Source of the DNA: Rhynchonema sp. JSB1_4
Lineage: Eukaryota; Nematoda; Chromadorea; Monhysterida; Xyalidae
Length of the DNA: 64,000 bases
Direction of reading: 5' to 3'
Assembly: GCA_030248065.1 (NCBI GenBank)
Contig: JASAMV010006685.1
Span: 1 to 64,000 of the forward strand
In this document: positions 1-10,466 of the stretch, piece after piece
Numbering within the stretch: position 1 is the stretch's first letter
How the letters are laid out: every line of letters starts with the position of its first letter
Program-made: the position numbers and the translations under genes
Notes under the pieces: generated by a model
Databases searched by the model: none
What the model was told of the DNA's origin: nothing
The model's input: the letters and a program-made list of their open reading frames with translations, nothing else

Positions 1-1341
1 TATGATCAGGAGACTGAGGCCGATTTCTGGCGCCTGGTGGCGTGCACTGGCCCGGCGGTGATCGTGTTGCTCGCACCCATCGCTGGCGAACCGCAACGCG
101 TCAGGACACGCAATGAAACCGCCGATCTGCCAGCAACGTTAGTCGTTGAATTGCCAAAAAACAAACTTGGTGATCGGTCTGTTTGGTTAGGCTCTTCCTT
201 GCCAACCCAGCGTTGCCTGCGTAACCTTGTATTTTACCTAATACTTAAAATCAGTGGAATCAGTCGAAAAACCAGGGGATTCCCATCGCACTCAATGCAG
301 GGTGATTAGAGGGTCAGCGGTCCTCGCGCGCTAAGCACGTGCGTCAAATTCGTTAACGCGCTGAACCCCCTAATCCGCCCGCATTGGATGCGAGGCCACA
401 TGACTAGGTAGGACCGGATCAATCGATAGTGAAACACAACAACAATTAGCAACGGTTATGGTGCACTTCACACTCTGCTGGTCAGTGCGTAAACGTCACA
501 ATCCATTCAGAAGCACGACGCAGTTTTGGGCTGAGCAGGTGGGTTCGAACAAGGAGTATCTGGATGGTCGAATCAACGTGCAAACCAACGGAATGGTGAC
601 CAGCGGCGAATCCTCGGTCTACGAGATGGAATTGACTGTCAGTTTGATGACAATTTTGGGGCTCTTAGTTTCTTTTCCATCATGAATTAATGTAAAATCG
701 TAGACATCGGGCAAGACAAAGCCGCTGTCCTTTCGTCTGCTGCACCTGAAGGGCTGGGGTGCCAACGACGAGGACATCCCGCCGTTCCTACCACAGCTCG
801 AGGCCAAAGTGCGTGCCGCAAAGCAGTTCGCCGTGTCTGATGGTATCTTTATGAGGTGTTTGTTTTGTGAAACATCAGCGCGTTAGACACAACATTTCAG
901 ACCCGAGTCGCCGTGACGCCCCGTTGCTGCTGGTGTGCGCGACGGGTGTGCACCGCGCTGGCACCTATGTCGCACTGGATGGGATCATGCGCAGAATGCA
1001 GGTTCGTGTTTGTTCATCTAGTTTCCATGCATGGTTGATTTACATTTGTCTCCAATAATTATGGCTCCATCACAGGACCGTCGTCAAGTGGCGTTGCGCG
1101 GCACCGTCACCCAGCTGCGTCGCGATCGTTACGGCTGTGTGCAGATTCAGGTGGCAAGATTTGGATGCAACTAGTGAAAAACATCGCCATCAAAGCTTTC
1201 GTATTTTTTATATATTTCCAGTCACACTACCTGTACCTGACGGAAACGATTGTGAACCTGGCCGTTGAGGGATCCTACATTCAGCATGAAGACGTCGGCG
1301 TGGATTTGTTGCAGTTCAATCTCAGAAAAACGGAAGCATGA
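1..1341 (+). CDS. Receptor-type PTP-like protein, catalytically degenerate (3' part)
   Basis: Six exons are visible: 1-137, 511-637, about 705-842, 901-1001, 1076-1150 and 1222-1341 (TGA). All introns are GT-AG and the phases match. The reading contains the PTP landmarks DFWRL, FWAEQ, a WPD-loop position reading GWGAND, and a P-loop reading VCATGVHRAGTY. The Cys and Arg of the C-x5-R loop are kept. The usual His before Cys is Val, and the WPD-loop Pro-Asp general acid is absent. In the PTP family such changes mark pseudophosphatases, for example IA-2-like proteins or the D2 domain of receptor PTPs. The protein ends about 40 residues after the last conserved helix, so this is probably a C-terminal D2-like domain. 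The 5' end lies outside the window. An AATAAA at 1501 could be its poly(A) signal. The family is clear; the exact orthologue is not. Confidence 0.85.
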
Positions 1342-2240
1342 AATTCGGCGGCGCAACTCACACAGACAATTTGGAACAAAACGATCCATCTATTGCTACT
1401 ATGTGCTCATGCTCAAGAATGTGTAAAAAACTATGGTCATCTTATTATTGATGCGTTATCTGCAATTGTTCATGAATGCCCACGGCTTATCTCAGAGTTG
1501 AATAAAGTGAACTAACTAAGTTAAAACTACAGATGCACGGTCCAATCTCTTTCCTTTGTTTGCGAAAACCCGTGTAACCGGCCGGCGCATTTCTTAATCT
1601 GGCCAAGCAAGCTTTAAAAAGAGCGTCTCATGAGCGCGTGGTCAGACTATACAATCACTATTCGTTGTAGCGATGTTCGCTATAATGATAGACTCGACAT
1701 GGTGATATTAAAAATACGTATCGTTGTGTCCCGTATCTTTCTGTGTTATCCCGTTGATATTGGTCGCACAATGACCATATAAGAATTCATCAAATCAATC
1801 CTGATTTTCACGTTCACTCACTCTTAACTACTGTGCTATTTGTGATTCTCAGAAAACATTTTCAGCTGAAAATAATCTAGCAGATCAACCACGTTGCCAC
1901 AGGTCTGAAACATTCTCTTTACTGCATTTGTGTGTGATTGCGCAACGCAACGTCATTGCCCCGTCACTATCCTGCTTCACGATTCAGGAAAAATATTTGA
2001 CCAATTCTTATAAAGTCATTGTGCGACCAATATCATAACGAATTATGACTGTATTGAAGCTTATGTCACATGCAAGGCAGATGGGCCTCTTTTGGCACAC
2101 AAGTGCACAAGAAATGACAACAAATAAAATTCACTCACACCACATGATTTGCCCACTCGTGGCACCATCCACCATTGGGAGATCGAAATCTTTACGAGCA
2201 GCATCCACGTCCGTTTTTTCTTTCTGTGGTAGACTAGACT
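1342..2240. other. Intergenic stretch with one MITE
   Basis: No credible coding exon is seen. It holds the 3' flank of the PTP-like gene, a TA-flanked MITE (1760-2030), and about 200 bases of unique-looking sequence up to the 5' LTR. Confidence 0.6.
1760..2030. mobile_element. TA-flanked MITE, copy 1
   Basis: The element begins TTGGTCGCACAATGAC and ends with its inverse GTCATTGTGCGACCAA, and is flanked by TA on both sides. It has no coding capacity. Four further copies (36791, 40468, 40751, 59925) share both ends and the interior. TA duplication with short TIRs is typical of Tc1/mariner-type MITEs; the family assignment is inferred. Confidence 0.9.
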
Positions 2241-2518
2241 TGTGATCATAGATCATGAAACGTTAATCCGCCTTTATCGCCTGCGGGCGCGTGAAACATT
2301 CTTGCGCATACGTGTTTTTGTTGTTGTGTTTGCAACGTGTCGCAGTTTACGTTTTGGCTGGTCGTGTATTTTGTGTGTTTATGAGCGCGTGCGGTTTAGA
2401 GATAAAATTATATTATGTGATCAGAATTTGGGGTTTATCGTTTGGGTTTGGGGCCTAGTTTCAGGAAAAAGATTTTAGCAATAATAACACAACTATAACA
2501 ACAATACAAATTAAAAGT
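2241..2518 (+). repeat. 5' LTR of Ty3/gypsy-type retrotransposon
   Basis: This starts TGTGATCATAG and ends ATTAAAAGT. It matches 9858-10139 with only two base substitutions and one 4-bp indel, so the insertion is recent. TGGTGGAACGCTGCG follows directly, in the primer-binding-site position with the TGG expected for complementarity to a tRNA CCA end; the tRNA species was not identified. No convincing target duplication is visible next to the two LTRs. Confidence 0.93.
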
Positions 2519-5500
2519 GGTGGAACGCTGCGAGGTACGATTTACCCGATATGGCCTCGACTGAAAAGCATGCAGTTTTGGCACGACCGAGCGACAGGGC
2601 TGGTGTGCGTTTGGACTTCGCGGCGATGACTATCATATTGGAGAAAATGGCTGAAAATCCGAGTCTGGCATTGGGTCGTGCGCTGCGTAGTGGTTGGTCC
2701 AGGGTGTTGCCGTTTGATTCCAGTTTGTTTGATGAAGTTTTGGGGTTGCTTCCGGTTTTGACAGAGAGTTCGTTATACAAGTGGCATGACGTGATGAACG
2801 GTTTTGAGAACATGATGTTGTTGGTATACAACAAGTACAAATACGTTCAGTTTGATTCAAAAGTGATGCACAATTTGAACGAGTTGTTGTGCAGTGATGA
2901 TTTGACAATGACCAGTTCGCAGAATGACCAAATTTTGAGTGCAGAAAAGTTGGCCGATGTGATTGGAAGTGAACGGTCCAGATCTGATTGCACATTGGAG
3001 TGGGCATTTCAGCAGTTAAAAAAAGAAATGGACCAGAAAAACGAGCGTGAAAAAGTCTCAGAAAAAGAGCCAGAAGGCCAAACTGACCGCGACGAGAAAA
3101 GCCAGAAAAATGACGAAACGAATAAAAGAGGCCCAAAAACCGATGAAATTGAAAAGAGCCAAAATGGCCAACCTTTTGGAAATATTGAAATGGCCCAACA
3201 AAAGACTCAAAAAGTCAAAATTTTCGGCGAAAACAATGAAATGGCTGATCAAAAGAGGCAATGTGCCCAAAATGTGTTTGACAGTGAAGTCAATAAAAAC
3301 GGTCAAAGTCGTGAGACAAAAATCTTTGAGTTGATGAAACAGAGCGATGTTGATGTGCGCATATCGGCTGGTGGTGTGCGTGGGACACAAGTTGATCCCA
3401 GAAACACTGTGCAAGGTTTGTTTGAGGCATTCAACGACAGTTCATCTGATGTTTCACTGCTCGGTGCATACAATCCTGTGGCACTAATGCGTCCTCATGA
3501 TGTGCACGCAACTGGGCTCAACAACCATAACATCTCCAGTTCTTTGCCACGCAATTTGCCAGCACGTCAATATGTGAAACATTCCGATGATGTGGCAATG
3601 CCGACTATGCCACGCGACGACAGCAATGCATTGAATGAACAGCTGCGCACGGGTGACACGAAACGTGTGAATGTTGCATGCGACAACACACCCACCTTGT
3701 CGAATCAGGCTGCTGGTGAAACGTTGCAAAACGATGAACACACGCGTTTGCTGGCATCATTGGTTGGCAGCAATCAACAAATGATTGACTGTAATCAACA
3801 ATTGGTTGGCAGCAATCAGCAATTAGTTGAGTCTGTGAAAAACTTGGTGATGCAAGTCAGCAACAGTGGTTTGAGCAACAGCACTTCAAACTTGATGTCA
3901 ATGCAGTTGTTGACTGACAACTTCTCCAAGTTTGATGGCAAATCGACCAGTTTTAATGCATGGTACAGTACAATAAAGGCACGCTTGGCGCAAAGCAAGG
4001 CTGATGATCAAACCGCGCTAAGTCACATTCGTCTGTGTTTGTCTGGTGATGTTGCAACATTGTATGACCGTCAGCCTGACAGCGTGAAAAACGATCTGAC
4101 TGCAACATTCGCGTTTATGGAGGACAGATACGGTGATAAACATCGTGAAAAGAAAGCGCAACAAGAATTATTCTTGATGATGCAGCAGAAAGATCAATCT
4201 GTGCGTGAGTTCGCAAATCAGTTGGAAGGCATGGCGCTGACATCGATTCCAGTTGAATACGCTCAGATGTGTCCCGATGTGATGCAAACACCGTTCTATG
4301 AAGCAGCGCTGAGAAACCAGTTAGCCAGAGGTGCATTCAATTATAAGATTCAAGAGCGCATGTTCGCAATGATGGCCGAAAACAAATCGTACCATGAAAT
4401 GCGAAGTACCGCAATTCGAATGGAGGAAGGTCACAAGCTGCAAGAACAGTACAGGACTTATGATGTGTACAGGCCATCACATCAGCAGAACAACAGTGGC
4501 CCCAGAGTGATCAATCGTTCGCAACACAGTCGATATTCAAATCAGTCCGGTCACTGGAACAGCCGACCGTCAAATCAGTTCAGCAATGCCAACAACCAGA
4601 ACGCATATCACAATCAGTGGTCAAATCAGCATCGCTATGCGAACAATATGCAGGTCAATGGGCAACAGTACAGTTCATTCAACAGAGCACCACAGAACAA
4701 CAACCGCAACTGGCAGAATGGCCAAAATTCGAACTGGCGTCCTAATAATCAAAGCGGTTCCAACATTGGTCAGTCCAGTGGTCAGCAAAGGCAGTTTGGG
4801 CCAAATAGACCACAGTTCAATGGCAATCGCACGTTTGGTCCCAGTAACGGGCCGGTCAATTATCAGCGAAATTACAACAGTCAACGTATCTTGCGTGTGT
4901 CAGCACAGGAACGCAATACATCACCATTCGAAATTGCCAAAGAACCGCCGTCTAAAATCAATCAGACACCGTTGGAGACTGGTGAAATGAAGTCAGCTGA
5001 ATGTGAAGCATTGGGTGCAAACGTGCCGCGTGGGGCTGGAATGCCAGTGACATCAACCAGACTTGATTCGGGCGCAGATCAGACGTTGATTCATCCAGAA
5101 TTGGTGCAAAAATTGCAATTGAATATCGAAGAAAATAAAGATGGCATCGTTTTGATTGGAGCTGGAGACAAAGAGTTGGATATCAAAGGTGTGGTACACA
5201 GTTCTCTGGAACTGGACGGTGTGGTGTTGCAAAATTGCGAGTTTGTGGTCACACATGATACCACAGAGTACAGTTTGATTGTTGGAATCAAGACATTGAA
5301 GGAACTGGGTGTTATGTTTATTGGTGCTGGAGGAACATTGCTGAAGGCAGACTGTATGCAGGAGAAGGTACAAAAGGAACCGAAAGAGAAAGAAAGCAAA
5401 TGGTTCGAGCAGTTATGTGACAAGATTGATGGTGTCGAGAAAGACGATGAAGTTGTGCGCATATTGTTGTGTGATGAAAAGGGTGAAAATATTATTGGTG

Positions 5501-7559
5501 GTGTCGATGTGCTGAATGATGATTGTTTGACCGAAACAGACGTAAAACATTCATTCTTGAAGGATTTGAAGATTGATGAGTTGAAGGCCAATGAATTGAA
5601 ATCAGTGCATGACATGTTGTGGAAATACGAAAATGCATTTTCCACGACATATCAACCCGGACTGTGTCAAAATGTGACTGGATTGGGACGCGTTAAAGTT
5701 GAACATCGCATTGATACTCAAGGAAAACCACCATTCAGAGAAAGGCCGCGACGCTTGGCGTATCATTTGAGACCCATTGTGCAGAAAATGGTCGACGATA
5801 TGTTGTCTCAGGGTCTGATTCAGCCATCAAAGAGTCCGTACGCTTCAGCGATTGTATTGGCGAAGAAAAAAGAGGGCAGTTGGAGACTCTGTATTGATTT
5901 CCGTCGTTTGAACGATCAGACCAAGGCTGATGCCTATCCATTACCTCAAATTGATGACATGCTGGATTCGATGCGCGACTGCATGTTCTTCACGTGTCTG
6001 GATGTGAAGTGCGGGTACTTCAACGTCCCTGTGTGTCCTGAAGACCGCGAGAAAACCGCGTTTATGGTGCTGGGACAATTGTACGAATGTTTGGCAATGC
6101 CATTTGGCCTGAAAGGCGCACCAGCGACATTCCAACGATTAATGAACCAAATGTTGACCGATCATATCAAGAATCGCTATTGTTTGGTCTATTTGGACGA
6201 TGTTCTCGTGATGTCAAAAACGTTCGACGACCATTTGAAACATGTGGCTGCAGTGATTGAAACAATGCGTGATGCTGGTTTGCGTTTGAATCCAACAAAG
6301 TGTCAGTTCTTTCAACGTCAAATCGAATATCTGGGCCACGTTGTGTCAATGAATCGCATATCGGCGAATCCAGAAAAGGTGAAAGCACTGAAAGAATTCT
6401 CAAAACCGGAAACCAAGACCCAAATGCTCAGTTTTCTGGGACTGGCAAATTATATTGGTCGATTTGTGCCCAATCTGTCAGCCAAACTGAGTAAAATTCG
6501 GCAGTTAGCCACCGCAGTGAAGCACGGTAATGACATTCTGCCATGGACCGATGAACAAGAGCAGGAGTTCGAGAAAGTCAAAGTGTTGTGCAGTGACACA
6601 GTTTCCTTGACAATGCCACGGTCAGGAAGTCCATATTTCATAACGACGGATGCCAGTTTTCAAGGACTTGGGGCTATGCTGGAGCAAGAGTCCGAGCAAA
6701 CCGGTGAACGGAAGGTCGTGTCATTGGTCAGTCGTAGTCTGTCTAAAGCTGAAAAGAAATACTCGGTGACCGAACTGGAAGCGGTGGGTGTGATTTTCGC
6801 GTTGAAAAAGTTTCACACATACATATATGGCGAGAAAGTGACTGTGTTCACGGATCACAAACCATTGATTGCGTTGTTTCGCAAGTCCGAGCCCGAACCT
6901 CAGTTGTACCGATGGACGCTGCTGTTGAAGGAATACGAAATTGAGTTGCAGTATGTCAAAGGAAAGTCCAATGTTGTGGCCGACGCACTGTCACGAAAGC
7001 CTCTAGCCAATGATCAACCGATATCGTATGATGAAATGAAACAGTCTTGGCGAGTGCTTCGTATCATGAACAAGGGCTTTGTGCCAAGTCCGAAATTGTG
7101 TGCAATCAAACAACAATGTGTGCGAGATAAGACAACAGGAAAATTGAAAGTGACAGATGTGCAGTTGCAACAGGAGATTATCAAACGGCATCACTGTGGT
7201 TCGTTTGGCGGCCATGCGGGCTGGTTGAAAACCGCCCAACGCATTCATCCGTATTATCAATGGCCAGATTTGACCGCTGACGTGAAGAATTATGTTGAGC
7301 GATGCGAAGAGTGTCAACGCAGAGACCAAACTTCGAAACAATTGCCGTTTGTCAGTCGACCACCGCCTGAACAACCATTTGTGCGTTGGCACATGGATTT
7401 CACATTGCATCTGGCCAGCGAAGGGCGAAAAAAAACATGGTATTGTCGCGGTCGACGCGCTTTCCCGTTTCATGTTTGCCCAACCGTGCTCTAAAACCAA
7501 TGCCACCGAAGCATTGAAACTTTGGGATCGCATCATACACGACTGTGGCGTGCCACAAG

Positions 7560-8643
7560 ACGTCGGTATCAGTAAAATTAAGACCAAGCCCCAACAAAAG
7601 ACCAACCCCCTTTTTGTGTGCAGCGTGTAGCTGGCAAACTATTCTAAACATTCACCAAAAATTTTGTCTCAAAACGCTATGTACATTGAGTTACAGCATG
7701 TTGAAAACACCTGCTAGTCCCCGTTGGGGGTTGGTCTAGTTTCTTGTTTTTGAAAAAGAAAACCAAGTTGGTTGGCGGAGGAATTTTCGCGGACAAAAAA
7801 GACCAAGCCCCAAAGCACGCGACCTCAACACACACACACACACACACAAGATTGCTTCAGCACATGATTGTTGCATAATACCCCAGCTGTGTGTGTGTTG
7901 TATTAGGGACTTTACGCTCTCTCGGTGAGTGCGTCGCTGCTGGCCCAATGATTACGTTTATAATGTATCGTAAGGCGGCTTGGCTGTCGGCGTCTTTAGC
8001 ACAGTGGCAAGCATATCTGACTGTGGTTGTGAGAGCCACGAGTTCGAAGCTTCTCACAGACAAGCTTTTTGATGTTTTTCTTTATGTTTTCAATGTGTAA
8101 ATATCAATGATTTCAACAAACAGAAACCAATCGCTTCACACCCGACGTTTGCTTCAAAATACAATCAAAAACCCGGCCCAAAAAATCGGGCCGAATAGGC
8201 CGGGCTGACTTTTTCTGAATCCGGCCATGCCGGACCGAGGTAACCCGATTCCCACCTCTGTAACAAGCATTTTGAATGATAATGCTGCATTTAAGACGTT
8301 TTCATGAACCCCGTATTGAATCATTTTCAAGTAGGCGAAAAATAAATGGCAGAGAAAATGGGGGTTGGACTATTTTTCGGTTTTCAACTGCTCCGCCAAG
8401 GGGCTTGGTCTATATTTATTTTTTTGTGAACTAAAACCAACCGACAAATAGCTTTGTTTTTGCTTGGATATGATGTTTCAAAGTCTACTTTTGTTTCTAT
8501 GATGATCAGCAAGCTCCCTTACGTAGCCATGCCAAACATCAGCCTACCGAACCAAACCGTGTTGGAAATGCGGTCAGGCCAACTTCAAACGCTTTTTTCT
8601 CGAAAAAGTGGCTTTGGGGGTTGGTCTTATTTTTACTGATACC
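7560..8643. mobile_element. Non-autonomous element nested in the integrase gene
   Basis: The ends are inverted: GGTATCAGTAAAATTAAGACC on the left and the inverse of GGTATCAGTAAAAATAAGACC on the right. GACG occurs on both sides and may be a 4-bp duplication, with two extra bases (TC) on the left. Removing the insert reconnects the integrase reading. Inside, AGACCAA(G/C)CCCC or its inverse recurs near 7581, 7598, 7724, 7800, 8363, 8400 and 8617. The insert also holds a short (AC)n, a tRNA-like promoter (7992-8061), and a fragment of the GGCCCGG-type hAT element ending CCCACCTCTG at about 8260. No protein is encoded. Confidence 0.8.
7992..8061 (+). ncRNA. tRNA-like Pol III promoter (SINE head or tRNA relic)
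   Basis: A TTAGCACAGTGG box-A-like motif is followed about 40 bases later by GAGTTCGAAGC, a good box B. The flanking GTCT and AGAC can pair as part of an acceptor stem. The D and anticodon arms fold poorly, so this is not a functional tRNA. It is most likely a tRNA-derived relic carried by the nested element. Confidence 0.45.
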
Positions 8644-9261
8644 GACGAAGAGATGGTGACCGATTATGGCAGAGCATTTATCAGTGAGGAGTTTAGCGCA
8701 GAATTGGCACACTACGGCGTTAAAAGACACTTCACTACACCATACTCAGCGGCTGGCAATAGCATTGTTGAAATTGCCATACGATCACTGCAAGCGATTC
8801 TCGCAAAGAAGCTCCTTGCTGATAATAAGCCAACCAGTGCGCGGCATCAATATGTTGATGATGCTGTCAGTTCGTACAATGCTACGCCGCACTCGTCGCT
8901 CAACAACAAAAGTCCGTTCGAAGTCGTATTCGGAGTTCCAATGAGAACACATGGTTCGGAGTATTGTCAGACGAACAAACGACCGGATTGGATTCAAGCG
9001 AAGATGGATACATTGAAAGTGCAAGGCAAAACAGCCGAGAAAGTGAAGCGAATCCCAAGGAGTAATGAAGTGAAAGTTGGTGACAAGGTGTGGATTATTG
9101 ATCCCAGCAGCAGAACCGGTCGGAAGTTGAAATTGCAAAAAAAGTATCCATTGGGAGCTGAAGTTGTCGAAATTCTGCCGCCCAAGTCACTAAAAGTGAG
9201 GTTGCGCGATGGACAAGAGGTGGTGAGAAGCATGGAACACGTGAGAAAGAAAGTGGAGTAG

Positions 9262-9857
9262 TGTGTGATATTGTATTTCAAAAAAAAACATCGTTAGATG
9301 CCAACCGAAATGAAACATTATGTTGAACCAGAAATCAACCTGCTAAAACTCTGCCAGAGAACAAATCAGAATTCATATTTTGTGTTTTTTAAGATGGTCC
9401 GGCCAAAAGTTCGCTCGGTTGCGGTTGAAACATCTGGTTGCTGGTCAAAAAGTCTAAAATATATCAAATATATCAAATAAAAGTGTTGATTTTACGTAAA
9501 TTACGGGTTTATTATAATGTCAGGTATTATCACACATATAATGTGCTTGTTCTCTGAATGATGTGTTTAAATTTCTTTTGTTGACTATGATAACTAAAGT
9601 TTGTGCATTTATGCAATTCTTGTCTTTTGCGTACAATTATGTCGGTTTGAATTTGCGCAACCCTGATTCTTTGCTCTTAAATTTGATGTCGCCTAGATAT
9701 TGTTTGTTTTGTACTTGTTAACAGTTATTTAGCATGATTATGTTGTGGTATTTAGCCATCTTTCTGTTGTTTCCTGGTTGTCTTTTTTCTTTCGCTTTTT
9801 GCCGTTGAAAGGAGTTGTATTTGTTATTTTCTTGGCTTTTTTGTAAAAAGGAGAAGT
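9262..9857 (+). other. Retrotransposon 3' non-coding region and polypurine tract
   Basis: No gene is seen between the integrase stop and the 3' LTR. A purine run AAAAAGGAGAAG directly precedes the 3' LTR and fits a polypurine tract priming plus-strand synthesis. Confidence 0.7.
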
Positions 9858-10139
9858 TGTGATCATAGATCATGAAACGTTCATCCGCCTTTATCGCCTG
9901 CGGGCGCGTGAAACATTCTTGCGCATACGTGTTTTTGTTGTTGTGTTTGCAACGTGTCGCAGTTTACGTTTTGGCTGGTCGTGTATTTTGTGTGTTTATG
10001 AGCGCGTGCGGTTTAGAGATAAAATTATATTATGTGATCAGAATTTGGGGTTTATCGTTTGGGTTTGGGGCCTAGTTTCAGGGAAAAGATTTTAGCAATA
10101 ATAACACAACTACATATAACAACAATACAAATTAAAAGT
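9858..10139 (+). repeat. 3' LTR of Ty3/gypsy-type retrotransposon
   Basis: This is about 99% identical to 2241-2518; the length difference is a 4-bp CATA-type indel near the 3' end. It carries the same TGTGATCATAG start and ATTAAAAGT end. Confidence 0.93.
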
Positions 10140-10330
10140 CTAGGCTTAGTTCCAGGCTTAGGCTTAGGCTTAGGCTTCAGCCAGGAAGACGTCTGCATAG
10201 AAAGAAAAAATCCAAAATAAGTCCAGCTTTAGAATTCGAGGTCACGGTTGGGTTCGAACCCGCCCTGCAACATGGATACTGCTCGTGAAGCTCCGCGCTT
10301 CCTTCCTCCGCTTTGATTTGAAAGAGATTT
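10140..10330 (-). repeat. SINE-like repeat with telomere-like tail, copy 1
   Basis: Read on the minus strand it contains GCGGGTTCGAACCC, a near-perfect Pol III box B, then an A/T-rich body, the shared GTCTTCCTGGCTG motif, and a tail of repeated GCCTAA units (TTAGGC on the other strand). The same body and tail recur at 56050-56230 and about 40391-40428. A box A is not obvious, so the SINE class is inferred from box B, dispersal and tail. Confidence 0.65.
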
Positions 10331-10466
10331 TTTTGAACAATTTTCTATGAGCAACGAACAAAACAAAACATCAGACAGAGACAAGAAAACGTCAAAAACA
10401 CCGAGAACGTTATCTTTACCCGTTTGTTTTCAAAAATAAACTTCGATCTTTTCAGCGGATGATATA

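Larger units (their letters stand above)
2551..9261 (+). pseudogene. LTR retrotransposon Gag-Pol, frameshifted and interrupted
   Basis: A single Gag-Pol frame runs from ATG 2551 to a stop at 7494, and the rest of integrase is at 8644-9261. Order: a Gag-like N-terminal half; a long Asn/Gln/Ser-rich stretch (about residues 650-790) where a CCHC knuckle would be expected but is not seen; aspartic protease (LDSGAD); reverse transcriptase (CLVYLDD); RNase H (TTDAS, ELEAV, TDHKPL); integrase HHCC zinc finger (HHC...CEECQ); integrase core. The PR-RT-RH-IN order indicates Ty3/gypsy. Two lesions are visible. An (A)8 run near 7430 shifts the frame inside integrase. A roughly 1.08 kb insertion at about 7560-8643 separates the GVPQD end from the EEMVTDYGRAF continuation. 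The copy is therefore defective despite near-identical LTRs. The frameshift could also be a homopolymer sequencing error. Confidence 0.93.

Noticed and set aside
7992..8061. Functional tRNA gene
   Set aside because: Box A and B fit, but the D and anticodon arms do not form a cloverleaf and no anticodon can be assigned.
10150..10180. TTAGGC repeats as a sign of a chromosome end or internal telomere
   Set aside because: There are only three or four units, at three places, always attached to the same SINE-like body.
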